A program made the position numbers and the translations under genes. From Paraglaciecola chathamensis S18K6 (GTDB taxonomy: Bacteria > Pseudomonadota > Gammaproteobacteria > Enterobacterales > Alteromonadaceae), in assembly GCA_000314955.1 (NCBI GenBank), contig BAEM01000043.1:1-64000 (forward strand): a stretch of 64,000 nucleotides of DNA, read 5' to 3'. The notes under the pieces are model-generated. The model made no database searches. It was not told the DNA's origin and saw only the letters and a list, made by a program, of their open reading frames with translations. This document shows, piece after piece, positions 20,299-29,859 of this stretch (the first letter of the stretch is position 1; each line of letters starts with the position of its first letter).

Positions 20299-21678
20299 CT
20301 AGTTGAATTTACGTACTTTGAACTTCTTACCTTTAATTTTCCCTTCGCCTAACTGGCGCATGGCGCGCTTCACGCTGCGCGTTTTGACCGCCACATAAGC
20401 ATGAAACTCAGTAATATGTATTTTCCCTATATCATCACCCGGAATTTCTGCTTGCTTAGTCAATGCCCCAAGGAGGTCGCCAGGTCGCAATTTCGCTTTT
20501 TTCCCACCATCAACACATAAGGTCGCATACTGAGGTTGAACAAGACGATTCACATGAAAACGCATGGCCTGAATGCCAGTCCACTTCAATTTAGCTTTTT
20601 GATAGTCTTCGATTGCATTGGCCCTAGCCATTTCATCAGGCGCCACCAGCGTCAGTGCAACCCCTTTAGATTCCGCTCGTCCAGTTCTACCAATTCGGTG
20701 GATGTGCACCTCAGGGTCAGGCGTGATGTGATAACTGATCACCGCATTGACTTCTTTTATATCTAGCCCGCGAGAAGCAACATCGGTGGCCACCAATACC
20801 GATACACTTTTATTGGCAAAGCGCACCAACACCTGGTTACGCTCACGCTGCTCTAAGTCACCATGCAAAGCCAGCACTGACACACCTAGTGATTGCAAAC
20901 TATCAGCCACTTCCTGACACGCGATTTTAGTATTGCAAAAAACAATCGCGGATTCAGGCTGATAATGACTTAAAAGAGCAGCTGTTGCCTTGGTTCGATG
21001 CGCATCGTCTACTTCAAAAAATACTTGTTGAATCGAATCTGTGTCATGGGTTGACTCGACAGTCACTTCTAAGGGATCTTTTTGCACTTGACCACTTATC
21101 GCTGCTATCGATTCCGGATAAGTAGCAGAAAAAAGTAACGTTTGACGCTGTGCAGGCACGCTTTTAATAACGGCATCCATTTCATCTTCGAACCCCATAT
21201 CGAGCATGCGATCCGCTTCATCCAGCACCAAAGTATTGACTTCAGATAGGTCCAATCGGCGTTTATAAAGATGATCCATTATTCGACCAGGCGTTCCCAC
21301 TATGATGTGGGCACCATGTTCTAGCGAGCCAATTTGTGGGCCCATGGGTGTGCCACCACATAAGGTCAAAACTTTAATGTTGTGAATAGCCCGCCCTAAA
21401 CGACGGATCTCTAGAGCAACTTGCTCGGCCAATTCTCTTGTTGGGCACATCACGAGGGCCTGAACGCGAAAACGCTTTACATCTAAATTGTGTAACAGCG
21501 CCAATCCAAATGCCGCAGTTTTACCACTACCGGTTTTCGCTTTCGCTACTACGTCTCGCCCAGCCAATATGGCAGGCAATGTATCAGCTTGAATATCAGT
21601 CATTTGACTGAAACCCATACTTTGCAAATTATCTAGCAAGGCTGGCTCAAGCCCCAGGGAAGAAAATTCCTTACTCAC
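20299..21678 (-). CDS. dbpA: ATP-dependent RNA helicase DbpA
   Basis: A DEAD-box helicase specific for 23S rRNA hairpin 92, acting in late large-subunit assembly. The 459-residue protein has a Q motif region, AKTGSGKT, PTRELAEQ, GTPGRIMD, DEAD, SAT and HRIGRTGR in order. The C-terminal RNA-recognition domain that sets DbpA apart from other DEAD-box proteins (from about residue 380: KAKLRPGDLLGALTKQAEIP) is present and ends in a basic tail. It lies 27 bp downstream of a crotonase gene and may share its transcript. Confidence 0.95.
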   Translation of the reverse strand: MSKEFSSLGLEPALLDNLQSMGFSQMTDIQADTLPAILAGRDVVAKAKTGSGKTAAFGLALLHNLDVKRFRVQALVMCPTRELAEQVALEIRRLGRAIHNIKVLTLCGGTPMGPQIGSLEHGAHIIVGTPGRIMDHLYKRRLDLSEVNTLVLDEADRMLDMGFEDEMDAVIKSVPAQRQTLLFSATYPESIAAISGQVQKDPLEVTVESTHDTDSIQQVFFEVDDAHRTKATAALLSHYQPESAIVFCNTKIACQEVADSLQSLGVSVLALHGDLEQRERNQVLVRFANKSVSVLVATDVASRGLDIKEVNAVISYHITPDPEVHIHRIGRTGRAESKGVALTLVAPDEMARANAIEDYQKAKLKWTGIQAMRFHVNRLVQPQYATLCVDGGKKAKLRPGDLLGALTKQAEIPGDDIGKIHITEFHAYVAVKTRSVKRAMRQLGEGKIKGKKFKVRKFN

Positions 21679-21705
21679 AACACTCTCTCATTTATATATT
21701 AATCG

Positions 21706-22395
21706 CTAAAGACTCCCGCCACGGTCAACTTCAATCGCTTTATCTAGCGCGTCTAACAGTCCGGCACGAGCTTTTAACTTAGTTTGTCTATGGGCTTTCA
21801 TATTCAATTTGGTCATCGCTTGCGCGGTAGCTGCAACAGTTTGCTCAAAGGCTTCTGGTGCTACAGCGACATCTAGGAAGCCGGCGGTAACTGCGTCATC
21901 AACCGATACCATTTCAGCTAAAATGACCGAGCGATTAAAGAAAACTGGCGCTAATCGCCCCCGCGCTAACTCTAATCCTGCTTGATGCATAGTCATACCA
22001 ATGGCGACTTCGTTTAAACCAATCTTAAATTTACCTTGAATCCCAATACGGTAATCTGACGCCAAAAGTACAAATGCCCCTTTAGCGACTGCATGCCCAG
22101 TACAGGCAGCAATGATAGGATAATCAAAAGAAAGCATTCTACGCGTCAACGTCGAACCTTTCTCAACTAATTTCATTGCCGCTTCCATACTTTCTTGCAT
22201 AACTGATAAATCATAGCCAGCAGAAAACATACCTGGCTGGCCTTTTAACACCACCACGGCTTCATCAACGATAGCTTTGTCTAAAGCGGCATTCAGTGCA
22301 TCGATCATATCATGAGAAAAAGCATTCACTTTGCCATTGTTTAGAGTAATTGTTGCAACCTTGTCATCACATTGGTATTGCACTAAATCAGTCAT
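21706..22395 (-). CDS. Enoyl-CoA hydratase/isomerase family protein
   Basis: A 229-residue crotonase-fold protein. The oxyanion-hole regions are recognisable as GMFSAGYDLSVM near residue 55 and AVAKGAFVLLASDYRIG near residue 105. The usual catalytic glutamate pair of true hydratases is not clearly present: NEVAIGMTMHQAG stands where NEVxxGxxP is common. The reaction may thus be isomerisation, hydrolysis or something else. Cytoplasmic, probably fatty-acyl or branched-acyl CoA metabolism. No beta-oxidation partner is adjacent. Confidence 0.82.
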   Translation of the reverse strand: MTDLVQYQCDDKVATITLNNGKVNAFSHDMIDALNAALDKAIVDEAVVVLKGQPGMFSAGYDLSVMQESMEAAMKLVEKGSTLTRRMLSFDYPIIAACTGHAVAKGAFVLLASDYRIGIQGKFKIGLNEVAIGMTMHQAGLELARGRLAPVFFNRSVILAEMVSVDDAVTAGFLDVAVAPEAFEQTVAATAQAMTKLNMKAHRQTKLKARAGLLDALDKAIEVDRGGSL

Positions 22396-22474
22396 GTTGG
22401 TTCCTTTTATTTTTATGTTTTAGGTAAATTGTCTGAGGCGCGAATTGTTATAGCGCTTAGCTCATTGGGGCCCA

Positions 22475-23248
22475 TTAAGGCTCATTAATCGCCATCAAGC
22501 CTACGTTTTTATTAATGATGCGCTGCATTTCACCTGAGCGATGCATTTCAGCAATAGCAGCATTCACCTCTGGCATTCTTTGGGCCCACTCAGGTGAAAA
22601 CGCTAATGGTATTTCATCTTTCTCCCCTAAACCGCCAAGGTAATACACAGGCTTTTGATCATTGCGCGAATCTATAGTCCAGGTGGCACGATATGTATTG
22701 GTATAAATAAGATCGCATCTAGACTGCTGAAGTAATTCGAATAATCGGGTATGGCTGCTCACATAAATGGGCGAGATCATGCCAGCGCTTAACCACTGAG
22801 TCAGTTCTGGGTATTGATAATTCTCGCGTAAACACACCGATTTACCTTTAACCTTAGAAAGCACATCAGTTTTAGGTGCTGGTTGCTCAAGCCCATAAAA
22901 CGCATGGTTATAACTAAATACTGTGCCGCTGAGCACAAACGAATTAGGTGATGCTAACCATTTTCTGGCGATAAAACCGGCATCAGCCTTGTGCTCGAGA
23001 ATATCTTGATCAATTTTATTTCTTGCGGTGGGTAGATAGCGTACTTCAAGGTCAAGTGACTGCCCGATGTAGCGCAATATATCTGTGTACAAGCCTTGTT
23101 CGCTATGCGTTTGTTGATCATAACTGTAAAACGGTAAGCTCTCAGAGTACACAACCGCGACAACCAGCTCTTGAGAATGGCTTTTAGTATATCCAGGCTT
23201 GCTCACCAGCAAACAAAAAAAGAGGAAGAAAAGCCTGTTACAAAACAC
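22475..23248 (-). CDS. Periplasmic solute-binding protein, family 3 type (orphan)
   Basis: The 257-residue product starts with a signal peptide (MFCNRLFFLFFCLLVSKPGY). The mature part follows the bilobed SBP family 3 plan: VVYSESLPFYSYDQ opens lobe 1, GLYTDILRYIG is the usual second strand-helix, and GKSVCLRENYQYP starts the hinge segment. Such proteins bind amino acids or similar solutes, but there is no ABC permease or ATPase gene nearby. It may serve a distant transporter or have a sensory role. A second, divergent homologue is the next gene upstream. Confidence 0.78.
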   Translation of the reverse strand: MFCNRLFFLFFCLLVSKPGYTKSHSQELVVAVVYSESLPFYSYDQQTHSEQGLYTDILRYIGQSLDLEVRYLPTARNKIDQDILEHKADAGFIARKWLASPNSFVLSGTVFSYNHAFYGLEQPAPKTDVLSKVKGKSVCLRENYQYPELTQWLSAGMISPIYVSSHTRLFELLQQSRCDLIYTNTYRATWTIDSRNDQKPVYYLGGLGEKDEIPLAFSPEWAQRMPEVNAAIAEMHRSGEMQRIINKNVGLMAINEP

Positions 23249-23426
23249 CTGATGGACTCTTGCGCATTGAGGTATACCCTCATTAATATGGATGAATGTC
23301 AGAGTGACTCAGTGTAATGAGATGTGAAACTGATGGCTATCACTTTAATGAATTGCTTCAAATCAATTGCAGATATACGTGGAAATTTTCACATACTGAG
23401 TATGTAAGAAAGAAACAAAAAAACCG

Positions 23427-24251
23427 CTACCACAGGTTCAAAACACCGTTTTCAATATGTAACTTAAAAGGTCCTTGCTCCTGTAACCTAGTTAGCCAGT
23501 TTTGCTGAATTCGATGAAACTCAGCACTGTTTAGGAACCGCTCAGCGGCTGCGTTCAATTTATCAATGTGTCGAGTATCGCTGTTTTTAGACATAGCGAT
23601 ATAACTAGTGAGGACATCGTATTGATATAGCAACTCGAAACGCGAGCAATCTGCGTCTTGCTTAAAGCAAAAATAACGCAGACCCGCATCGGAAAAAAAC
23701 AACGAACGCAACTTACCTGCTAGTAGGTGAGATACAGCAGAATCATAATCATCATATGGCGCCACATCTCGAATACTTTCTGCTATCAACACTTTATGCC
23801 GAAAGTCACTTTCAAGCACACCTATGGGTGTGACATTGTTAACATCAGATAATGTAGCAATGGGCTTATCACTTGAAGGGTTACCCAGCACACCGTATAC
23901 ATTGGAGGTAAGGGGTAACACCCAATGAAAATCCTCTTCACGCTCGGGTGTACGAGCCAGAGGAAAAACCAACACATTTGGTTTGTTTTTAGATTCTTGG
24001 ATTAAGCGCTCCCAAGGCGCCGCTAGGATCTCTTGTTGAATATCAGCTTCTGCTAATATCCCCTGCACCACCTCAATTAAGTACCCTTCAAGCTGCCCTC
24101 TTTCATTACGCAAACTAAAAGGGGGCTCAAGGGAGGTAAGTACCCAGAAATCTGGCTCGGCTGTGTTCACTTGCGCAAGCGCTCGGGTATTTAGCATCAA
24201 GCTGAATACTAACCCGAATAAAAATAGCCCAAGCGCCTGCTTAAAAGCCAT
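23427..24251 (-). CDS. Periplasmic solute-binding protein, family 3 type (orphan, second copy)
   Basis: A 274-residue protein with a signal peptide ending near TRALAQ. The mature protein begins WVLTSLEPPFSLRNERGQL, then EGYLIEVVQGILAEADI, the classical start of SBP family 3. It starts 2 bp after the stop codon of pyrC, so it is probably transcribed with pyrC. Whether it binds a pyrimidine-related compound or an amino acid cannot be told. It is clearly related in fold, but not close in sequence, to the following SBP gene. Confidence 0.8.
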   Translation of the reverse strand: MAFKQALGLFLFGLVFSLMLNTRALAQVNTAEPDFWVLTSLEPPFSLRNERGQLEGYLIEVVQGILAEADIQQEILAAPWERLIQESKNKPNVLVFPLARTPEREEDFHWVLPLTSNVYGVLGNPSSDKPIATLSDVNNVTPIGVLESDFRHKVLIAESIRDVAPYDDYDSAVSHLLAGKLRSLFFSDAGLRYFCFKQDADCSRFELLYQYDVLTSYIAMSKNSDTRHIDKLNAAAERFLNSAEFHRIQQNWLTRLQEQGPFKLHIENGVLNLW

Positions 24252-24253
24252 GT

Positions 24254-25285
24254 TTACTTAAGCGCCCACTGTACAGTTTGCCCTGCAAAGAAAGGTACTA
24301 TCAGCTCGCCGTTAGGCAAGGTAATCGACTCCGGTACTTGCCATGCGTCTTTGACTAAGGTGATTTTTTTTGTATTGCGTGGCAAACCATAAAAATCCGC
24401 CCCATGATGACTGGCAAACCCTTCAAGTTTATCTAAAGCGTCTAACTCCTCGAACACCTGTGCATACAGCTCTAATGCGCTCCATGCGCTATAACAACCG
24501 GCGCAGCCGCAAGCAGACTCTTTGGCTTGCTTTTCATGTGGAGCAGAATCTGTCCCTAAAAAGAACTTACTAGAGCCGGTCGCAACAGCTTTGCGCAAGG
24601 CTTGCTGATGTGTGCTGCGCTTCAATACGGGTAAACAAAAATTATGTGGTCGTACACCGCCTACCAATAAATCATTACGGTTTAATAAAAGGTGTTGAGG
24701 CGTAATCGTAGCAGCGACATTCTGAGAACTGGTATTGACAAAGTCCACCGCGTCGCTCGTGGTGATGTGTTCAAAGACCACTTTTAATTGCGGAAACTGG
24801 TCCACAATTTTCACTAAAAACTTCTCAATAAATAACTTTTCACGGTCAAAAATATCCACGTGACTTTCGGTAACTTCACCATGAATGAGCAGCAACAACC
24901 CCTGCTCAGCCATTTCTGCGAAAACGGGGAATAACGCCTCAATCCCTTTCACTGCAGCATCTGAATTCGTTGTAGCCCCAGCTGGGTACAATTTAGCCGC
25001 AACGACTCCCGCTTTTTTTGCCGCTCGAATATCTTCAACCGTCGTATTATTGGTTAAAAAAAGTGTCATTAAAGGTTCGAAATCACTGCCTTGTGGTCGC
25101 GCCGCTAATATCCGCTCGCGATAGGCGCTAGCCAACTCTGCATTAACAACAGGCGGCACCAAATTAGGCATAACAATGGCGCGTTTAAATGTCCTGGCGG
25201 TGGCTGGCACGGTTTCAAGCAACATATCATTGTCGCGGAAGTGTAAATGCCAATCGTCTGGCTGGGTCAAGGTGATTTGCTGCAT
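24254..25285 (-). CDS. pyrC: Dihydroorotase
   Basis: PyrC is the zinc enzyme that cyclises carbamoyl-aspartate to dihydroorotate in pyrimidine synthesis. The 343-residue product matches the short, class II type (E. coli 348). Metal ligands are visible: HLHFRD at residues 13-18, the carbamylated lysine in [14 protein letters not shown] near residue 98, HGEV near 135, EHITT near 172 and FLGTDSAPH near 245. It is divergent from the acyltransferase gene across a 187-bp region. Confidence 0.97.
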   Translation of the reverse strand: MQQITLTQPDDWHLHFRDNDMLLETVPATARTFKRAIVMPNLVPPVVNAELASAYRERILAARPQGSDFEPLMTLFLTNNTTVEDIRAAKKAGVVAAKLYPAGATTNSDAAVKGIEALFPVFAEMAEQGLLLLIHGEVTESHVDIFDREKLFIEKFLVKIVDQFPQLKVVFEHITTSDAVDFVNTSSQNVAATITPQHLLLNRNDLLVGGVRPHNFCLPVLKRSTHQQALRKAVATGSSKFFLGTDSAPHEKQAKESACGCAGCYSAWSALELYAQVFEELDALDKLEGFASHHGADFYGLPRNTKKITLVKDAWQVPESITLPNGELIVPFFAGQTVQWALK

Positions 25286-25472
25286 GTTTTAGCCTTAAGT
25301 CATATTGTATTAGGACATTGTTCAGCCATAGTATGCCGCAAATCGCACTTAGATATAATAGCCAAAATACACCTTAATTGACTGAATAGAAAAACTTGGG
25401 TTCTCGGTCTATTAATAAAATTAACGCATAAATAATGTGCAGAAACGATTAGCCATAGAGCTTGGACCGCCC

Positions 25473-27224
25473 ATGACAACAGCCATTTCCTTACTTAAAC
25501 TTGTGCCCCTAGAAAAACATAATGCCGTTTTAGCCGGGGTCATGGGGCTGATTGACAGATTACTCGCCATTCATCGTTTAGATCATTTGTATCGCGAGCA
25601 TCAGTTAACTGGAAAGAGTAAAGAAGAATTCGCATTGGCCTTACTCGAAGCACTGAATGTCACCATCGAAGGCGCCCAATCGCTTCAACAAAAAGTGCCG
25701 CAAAAAGGGGCGCTGGTTATTGCCAGTAATCACCCTTTTGGCGGAATAGAGGGCGTAATATTAGCCTATGTTATTGGGCAAATCAGAGCGGATTTAAAAG
25801 TACTCGCGAATCAAGGCTTGCAACTTTTTAGCGAACTAAGAGACTATTTTATTTTTACAAACCCCCTGTCTGAACGCGATCCAAAGAACGGACCATCCCT
25901 AAGAGCAAGCTTGCGTCATGTGAAACAAGGTGGTGCGTTACTGATATTTCCAGCGGGGCGCGTGTCTTATTATCAGGCCGATAAAAAGCGCATTAGTGAA
26001 CATCAATGGAATCGTATTGTTGCGAATTTGGTAACTCGGTCCCATGCGCATTACTTACCCGTTTTTGTTAGCGGTCAAAATAGCCCTTTGTTTTACCGCC
26101 TAGGCCGGATCTATTATCGTTTACGTATGTTGATGCTTCCAAGAGAGTTGCTCAACAAACGCAATTCGAGTATCGAAATTAGTGCAGGCTCATGTATTCC
26201 GGCCAACGCATTTCGTGCAGATAGTAGTGATATAGAACAAACCGCCCTGCAACGAATTCAAAGTTACGCTCAAGATCCCGCTTGGCGACATACGTGGCCC
26301 GAGTCGAATGTGGTAAAACTCAAGCGCCTAATTGATCAAGTTTCTGGCAGCGTAATCAAATCCGAACTTGAGAAGTTAGCTGAAAATCAAACACTATTAA
26401 GCTACCGCAATTTAGATGTGTATTACGCCTATCAAGAACAAATACCGCAAACCGTAAAAGAAATCGCACGACTGCGTGAGTCAGTCTTTCGAGAACATGA
26501 TGAGGGTAGCGGTAATTCACTAGACACAGATGATTTTGACCAGACTTACACCCATTTATTCATCGTTGAACGTGATGCAGGACGCATTATTGGCGCCTAT
26601 CGTATGGGTCAATCGGATAGATTGTTATCAGGCGCTAGTGGGAAAACAGATCCTTTTTACTTAAGCGCTATGTTTAACTTTTCGTCTGACTTCATTAACC
26701 GAAAAGAGCCCTGTTTAGAAATGGGACGATCATTTTTAATTCCAGAATACCAAAATAGCTTTCAAGGACTGTTACTGCTGTGGCGCGGGATTGGTCGTTT
26801 TGTTTGTCAATTTCCTCAATATCGCACCCTGTATGGTACTGTTTCTCTGAGCAAACTTTATGACCCCCGCAGTGTTAGCCTGATTGAACACGCCTTAGTT
26901 ACCCCTACACCTAATGCAACCGCGCGTACTCAACTCGGCTTTCCGGTGTCGGCGGAAATAGCTGATTTTGCTCGGCAGTACCCATTAGCGAACCATCTAA
27001 CGAGTTTACTCGCAGGAATAGAAAAGGATGGTAAAGATATCCCTATCCTGCTCAAACATTATCAAAAGCTAGGGGCTACATTTCATTGCTTAGGCATCGA
27101 CAGTAATTTTAATTACACTCCAGGCTTGCTGCTCAGTGTTGAGCTTGCCAACGCCCCAGAAAAGCTAGGTAAATTATATTTAGGTGATGGATGGGAAACA
27201 TACAAAAATTATAAAGAGAAGTAG
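25473..27224 (+). CDS. Two-domain acyltransferase resembling ornithine-lipid synthase OlsF
   Basis: A 583-residue protein with two acyltransferase modules. The N-terminal half is PlsC-like: block I SNHPFGGIEG near residue 85 and block III FPAGRVS near residue 159. The C-terminal half, from about residue 290, is a GNAT/hemolysin-type N-acyltransferase: RLRESVFREHDEGSG, then CLEMGRSFLIPEYQ and the LYGTVSLSKLY region. This domain order is the one described for OlsF in Serratia and Flavobacterium, which makes ornithine lipids from ornithine and two acyl-ACPs. Synthesis of ornithine or related amino-acid lipids is inferred. A GTG at 25437 would add 12 codons; the ATG at 25473 has the better ribosome-binding site (TTGGA). 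Confidence 0.75.
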   Translation: MTTAISLLKLVPLEKHNAVLAGVMGLIDRLLAIHRLDHLYREHQLTGKSKEEFALALLEALNVTIEGAQSLQQKVPQKGALVIASNHPFGGIEGVILAYVIGQIRADLKVLANQGLQLFSELRDYFIFTNPLSERDPKNGPSLRASLRHVKQGGALLIFPAGRVSYYQADKKRISEHQWNRIVANLVTRSHAHYLPVFVSGQNSPLFYRLGRIYYRLRMLMLPRELLNKRNSSIEISAGSCIPANAFRADSSDIEQTALQRIQSYAQDPAWRHTWPESNVVKLKRLIDQVSGSVIKSELEKLAENQTLLSYRNLDVYYAYQEQIPQTVKEIARLRESVFREHDEGSGNSLDTDDFDQTYTHLFIVERDAGRIIGAYRMGQSDRLLSGASGKTDPFYLSAMFNFSSDFINRKEPCLEMGRSFLIPEYQNSFQGLLLLWRGIGRFVCQFPQYRTLYGTVSLSKLYDPRSVSLIEHALVTPTPNATARTQLGFPVSAEIADFARQYPLANHLTSLLAGIEKDGKDIPILLKHYQKLGATFHCLGIDSNFNYTPGLLLSVELANAPEKLGKLYLGDGWETYKNYKEK

Positions 27225-27238
27225 ATTTAACATTCAAT

Positions 27239-27270
27239 AATGGCTCTGAAAAATTATATACAGAGCCATT
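27239..27270 (+). terminator. Hairpin after the OlsF-like gene
   Basis: AATGGCTCTG and CAGAGCCATT form a 10-bp stem 15 bases after the stop codon. No long U-run follows, so termination may be weak or Rho-dependent. Confidence 0.5.
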
Positions 27271-27363
27271 ATAGTTGTTAGCGTTAGTGATATTGATGCT
27301 TAGGAAGGAGTTCTGTGTATTATCAAAGAATCGAGGGCGATATCAGTAAACGAAAAAAAGCGC

Positions 27364-27702
27364 TTACACCTTTTTCACAAACTCCGATTTGAGTTTCATA
27401 GCCCCTACCCCATCAATTTTACAATCAATGTCATGATCGCCATCAACCAGACGTATGTTTTTGACTTTAGTGCCAACTTTTACCACCAGTGAAGAGCCTT
27501 TGACTTTTAAATCTTTGATAACGGTAATTGTATCACCGTCGTTGAGCGTGTTGCCGTTTGAATCTTTACTGACAGGGGTGTCATCTTCTGATGCAACATC
27601 ACCTTGCGCCCATTCGTGGCCACACTCTGGGCAAACAAACATATTGCCATCTTCATAGGTGTATTCTGAATTACACGCCGTACAATTGGGTAAACTACTC
27701 AT
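27364..27702 (-). CDS. yjdM: PhnA/YjdM family zinc-ribbon protein
   Basis: A 112-residue protein of the PhnA (YjdM) family. An N-terminal zinc ribbon with two pairs of cysteines (CTACNSEY and CPECGHEW) is followed by an SH3-like beta domain ([20 protein letters not shown] to the C-terminus). Despite the old name, family members are not part of phosphonate degradation, and the role is unknown. Length and motifs agree well with E. coli YjdM. It stands alone between an OlsF-like gene and a DinB-like gene. Confidence 0.92.
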   Translation of the reverse strand: MSSLPNCTACNSEYTYEDGNMFVCPECGHEWAQGDVASEDDTPVSKDSNGNTLNDGDTITVIKDLKVKGSSLVVKVGTKVKNIRLVDGDHDIDCKIDGVGAMKLKSEFVKKV

Positions 27703-27822
27703 GAGGTGTCCTTTGTTAGCTAAGAATCATGCTTGCCTCACGAAACAATATACGATCCGTAGATAACCAAGCGAAATTTGGCATTATTATCCACAAAAAT
27801 TTAAAAATACCAAATTTCTATT

Positions 27823-28344
27823 TTAGGCGTGAGTTCGCTGATACGTAGCAGTTGAAGGCGCAACGCCAAACAATGATGGTGTTGTTTGCCCTTGCAAAGA
27901 GACGATAATCGCTAACAAGGAAAAATGATGAATGGCATGACTAGACACGAATAACAATTCGCGGCCTAATGTTGAGCTGACTTCATCCACATACAACTCT
28001 TTTACGGAGGTTTCACTTAGTACGGTTAACCTAGTATGCATGTCGTTTTGATAGACACTCACTAACCAACTTTCGATATCATCCCATGCTTGTAAAGCAG
28101 ATGTCGTTGAGTGAGCAGCATCCGAGTCTCTGTGACGCTGGTTATAATCAACCACCCCCTCTTTTGCCCCCTGTTTAAGCGCTAAGTAGTGATCAATAAC
28201 GTGACGCATGTGCGCACCGGCGCTACTTGCAACATAAGGAGCCATCACTTTTTGATATGCATGGAGTGATATATGTTGCAAAAACGTTCTAGCTTGCTCG
28301 ATAGTTTCTAAATGGCTTTTCAATGCCTGATTGTCGCTGAGCAT
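27823..28344 (-). CDS. DinB-like (YfiT-fold) putative metal-dependent protein
   Basis: A 173-residue four-helix protein resembling the DinB/YfiT superfamily. Histidines that would form the metal triad are in AHMRHVIDHY near residue 50 and SSHAIHHFSLL near residue 140. Members include thiol transferases and DNA-damage-induced proteins of unknown function, so only the fold is proposed. The frame could open with a TTG seven codons earlier, but the ATG at 28344 has an AGGA ribosome-binding site at correct distance. Confidence 0.72.
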   Translation of the reverse strand: MLSDNQALKSHLETIEQARTFLQHISLHAYQKVMAPYVASSAGAHMRHVIDHYLALKQGAKEGVVDYNQRHRDSDAAHSTTSALQAWDDIESWLVSVYQNDMHTRLTVLSETSVKELYVDEVSSTLGRELLFVSSHAIHHFSLLAIIVSLQGQTTPSLFGVAPSTATYQRTHA

Positions 28345-28435
28345 AGGATTCCTGTTACTTCTCAAAGCTACTGTTAAAAGACCCTATCGAAGCGCAGAAC
28401 ATTTCAAAAAATATTATTCACTCAATAGTCAATCT

Positions 28436-28999
28436 TCAGTGATCCACGAATATCAACTTTTGGGTATCAAAGCCCGCATCGCCGGCTTTCTCAAGCAGGT
28501 TTTGCATTACCTCAGGCGGTAGTTTTGGCTGGCGAGCCAAAATCCATAAGTAATCTCGATTCGGTCCAGTGATCATCGCATAATCATAGTCTTGAATGTC
28601 TAACGAAAAGATCACATAACTTGCATAAAAGGGTCCAAAGAAAGACACCTTCAAGTGACCAGTACTTTCATCATCAACAAAGTAAGCCTTACCCACAGCC
28701 TCTTCCCATGCCTGCTCTTGCTGATTAAATCCTCTGTTAACGACTTTTACCCCGCCATCATTTCGCAAGCTGTATTGCGCAGTAACTTGTTCGAGGCCCT
28801 GTTCGAAGGAATGGTCATAGCGTGCTACTTCATACCACTTGCCAAGATAGCGCTGTAAATTGAAATCTTGAACCGGCTCAATTCCTGAAGGAATAGACGT
28901 ACACCCAGTAAGCAACAAAGCGACGAATAAAAAAACCAACCTATTCTTACTCTTGAGTAACAAAGTGATAGGCCCAAATTGAGTCAAGGGAACTCCCAT
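28436..28999 (-). CDS. blc: Outer-membrane lipoprotein Blc (bacterial lipocalin)
   Basis: A lipoprotein with signal peptide and lipobox LLTGC (cysteine near residue 33), then the lipocalin signature YLGKWYEVARYDHSFEQGL, a GPFYASYVIFSLD strand and the C-terminal YLWILARQPKLP. Bacterial lipocalins bind lysophospholipids or fatty acids at the outer membrane and are often stress-induced. The 187-residue product is slightly longer than E. coli Blc (177) because of the N-terminus; the start could lie a few codons later. It is a single gene, divergent from the GbsR-type regulator. Confidence 0.92.
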   Translation of the reverse strand: MGVPLTQFGPITLLLKSKNRLVFLFVALLLTGCTSIPSGIEPVQDFNLQRYLGKWYEVARYDHSFEQGLEQVTAQYSLRNDGGVKVVNRGFNQQEQAWEEAVGKAYFVDDESTGHLKVSFFGPFYASYVIFSLDIQDYDYAMITGPNRDYLWILARQPKLPPEVMQNLLEKAGDAGFDTQKLIFVDH

Positions 29000-29145
29000 A
29001 ATTAATATCCTTTTTATAGTTAGTCAGTTGATAGGATACGTATGTCGTCTCCTTTTAGACCGAAATAACAATAAAATATACGCTTAGCCAAGGTCAAATG
29101 AAGAGACTAAAGCCAGCGATTTGCTGATATTAGCCTTTAGTTTAT

Positions 29146-29174
29146 TTGACAAACAAACAGTGCAGGTTTAGATT
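29146..29174 (+). promoter_or_regulatory. Sigma70-type promoter of the GbsR-type regulator gene
   Basis: TTGACA (29146-29151), a 17-bp spacer, then TAGATT (29169-29174), 38 bases before the start codon. The perfect -35 box and spacing support it. Confidence 0.65.
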
Positions 29175-29212
29175 TCAATCATTACTGAAACTTCTATATA
29201 AAAGATAAATCT

Positions 29213-29791
29213 ATGCAAATGACACCAATGATCGAGTCCTTTGTTATGCACTTTGGTGAAATGGGCAGCCGCTGGGGCTTCAATCGTACAGTTGGACAAA
29301 TGTATGCACTTTTGGTCATCAGCGAAGCCCCCCTCAGCGCCAATCAAATTGCAGAGGCCCTAAGTGTTTCTAGAGGCAACGTCAGTATGGGGTTAAAGGA
29401 ATTACAATCGTGGCAGCTGATTAAGCAGCACCATATTGCTGGTGATCGTAAAGAGTACTATCAAAGCGCTGGTACTATCTGGGAAATGGCCAATAAGGTT
29501 TTCGAAGAAAGACGCAAACGTGAAATGGACCCTACCCTAAGTTTGCTACGCGGTATTATCTTGGAAAACCCCGATAGCCCGGAAGAAGTCTACGCACAGC
29601 AGCGCCTGCAAGAAATCCACGATTTACTTGAAACCATCAGTAAATGGACAAGTGAATTGCAGCAAATGAATCCAGATACACTGGGCACTTTAATGAAGCT
29701 AGGCTCTGGTGTAGGCAAAGTCATCGATATGAAAAACAAGCTGATTAAACCAAGTCAAAAAAAGGAAATTAAAACAGAAGACGCAAAATAA
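29213..29791 (+). CDS. GbsR/MarR-type winged-helix transcriptional regulator
   Basis: A 192-residue DNA-binding protein. The N-terminal winged helix shows MYALLVISEAPLSANQIAEA, then LSVSRGNVSMGLKELQSWQL as the recognition region. The C-terminal part is predicted helical, rich in charged residues, and could form the dimer interface. In Bacillus, GbsR represses glycine-betaine synthesis genes in response to choline; here no betaine genes are adjacent, so the target is unknown. It is convergent with ptsO. Confidence 0.85.
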   Translation: MQMTPMIESFVMHFGEMGSRWGFNRTVGQMYALLVISEAPLSANQIAEALSVSRGNVSMGLKELQSWQLIKQHHIAGDRKEYYQSAGTIWEMANKVFEERRKREMDPTLSLLRGIILENPDSPEEVYAQQRLQEIHDLLETISKWTSELQQMNPDTLGTLMKLGSGVGKVIDMKNKLIKPSQKKEIKTEDAK

Positions 29792-29859
29792 CAGCCAATT
29801 TTGCCCGCAGCAGAAGACGAGAGTAAGTAAAATAATGTAGGTTAAGGTAAGCAGCTAAG

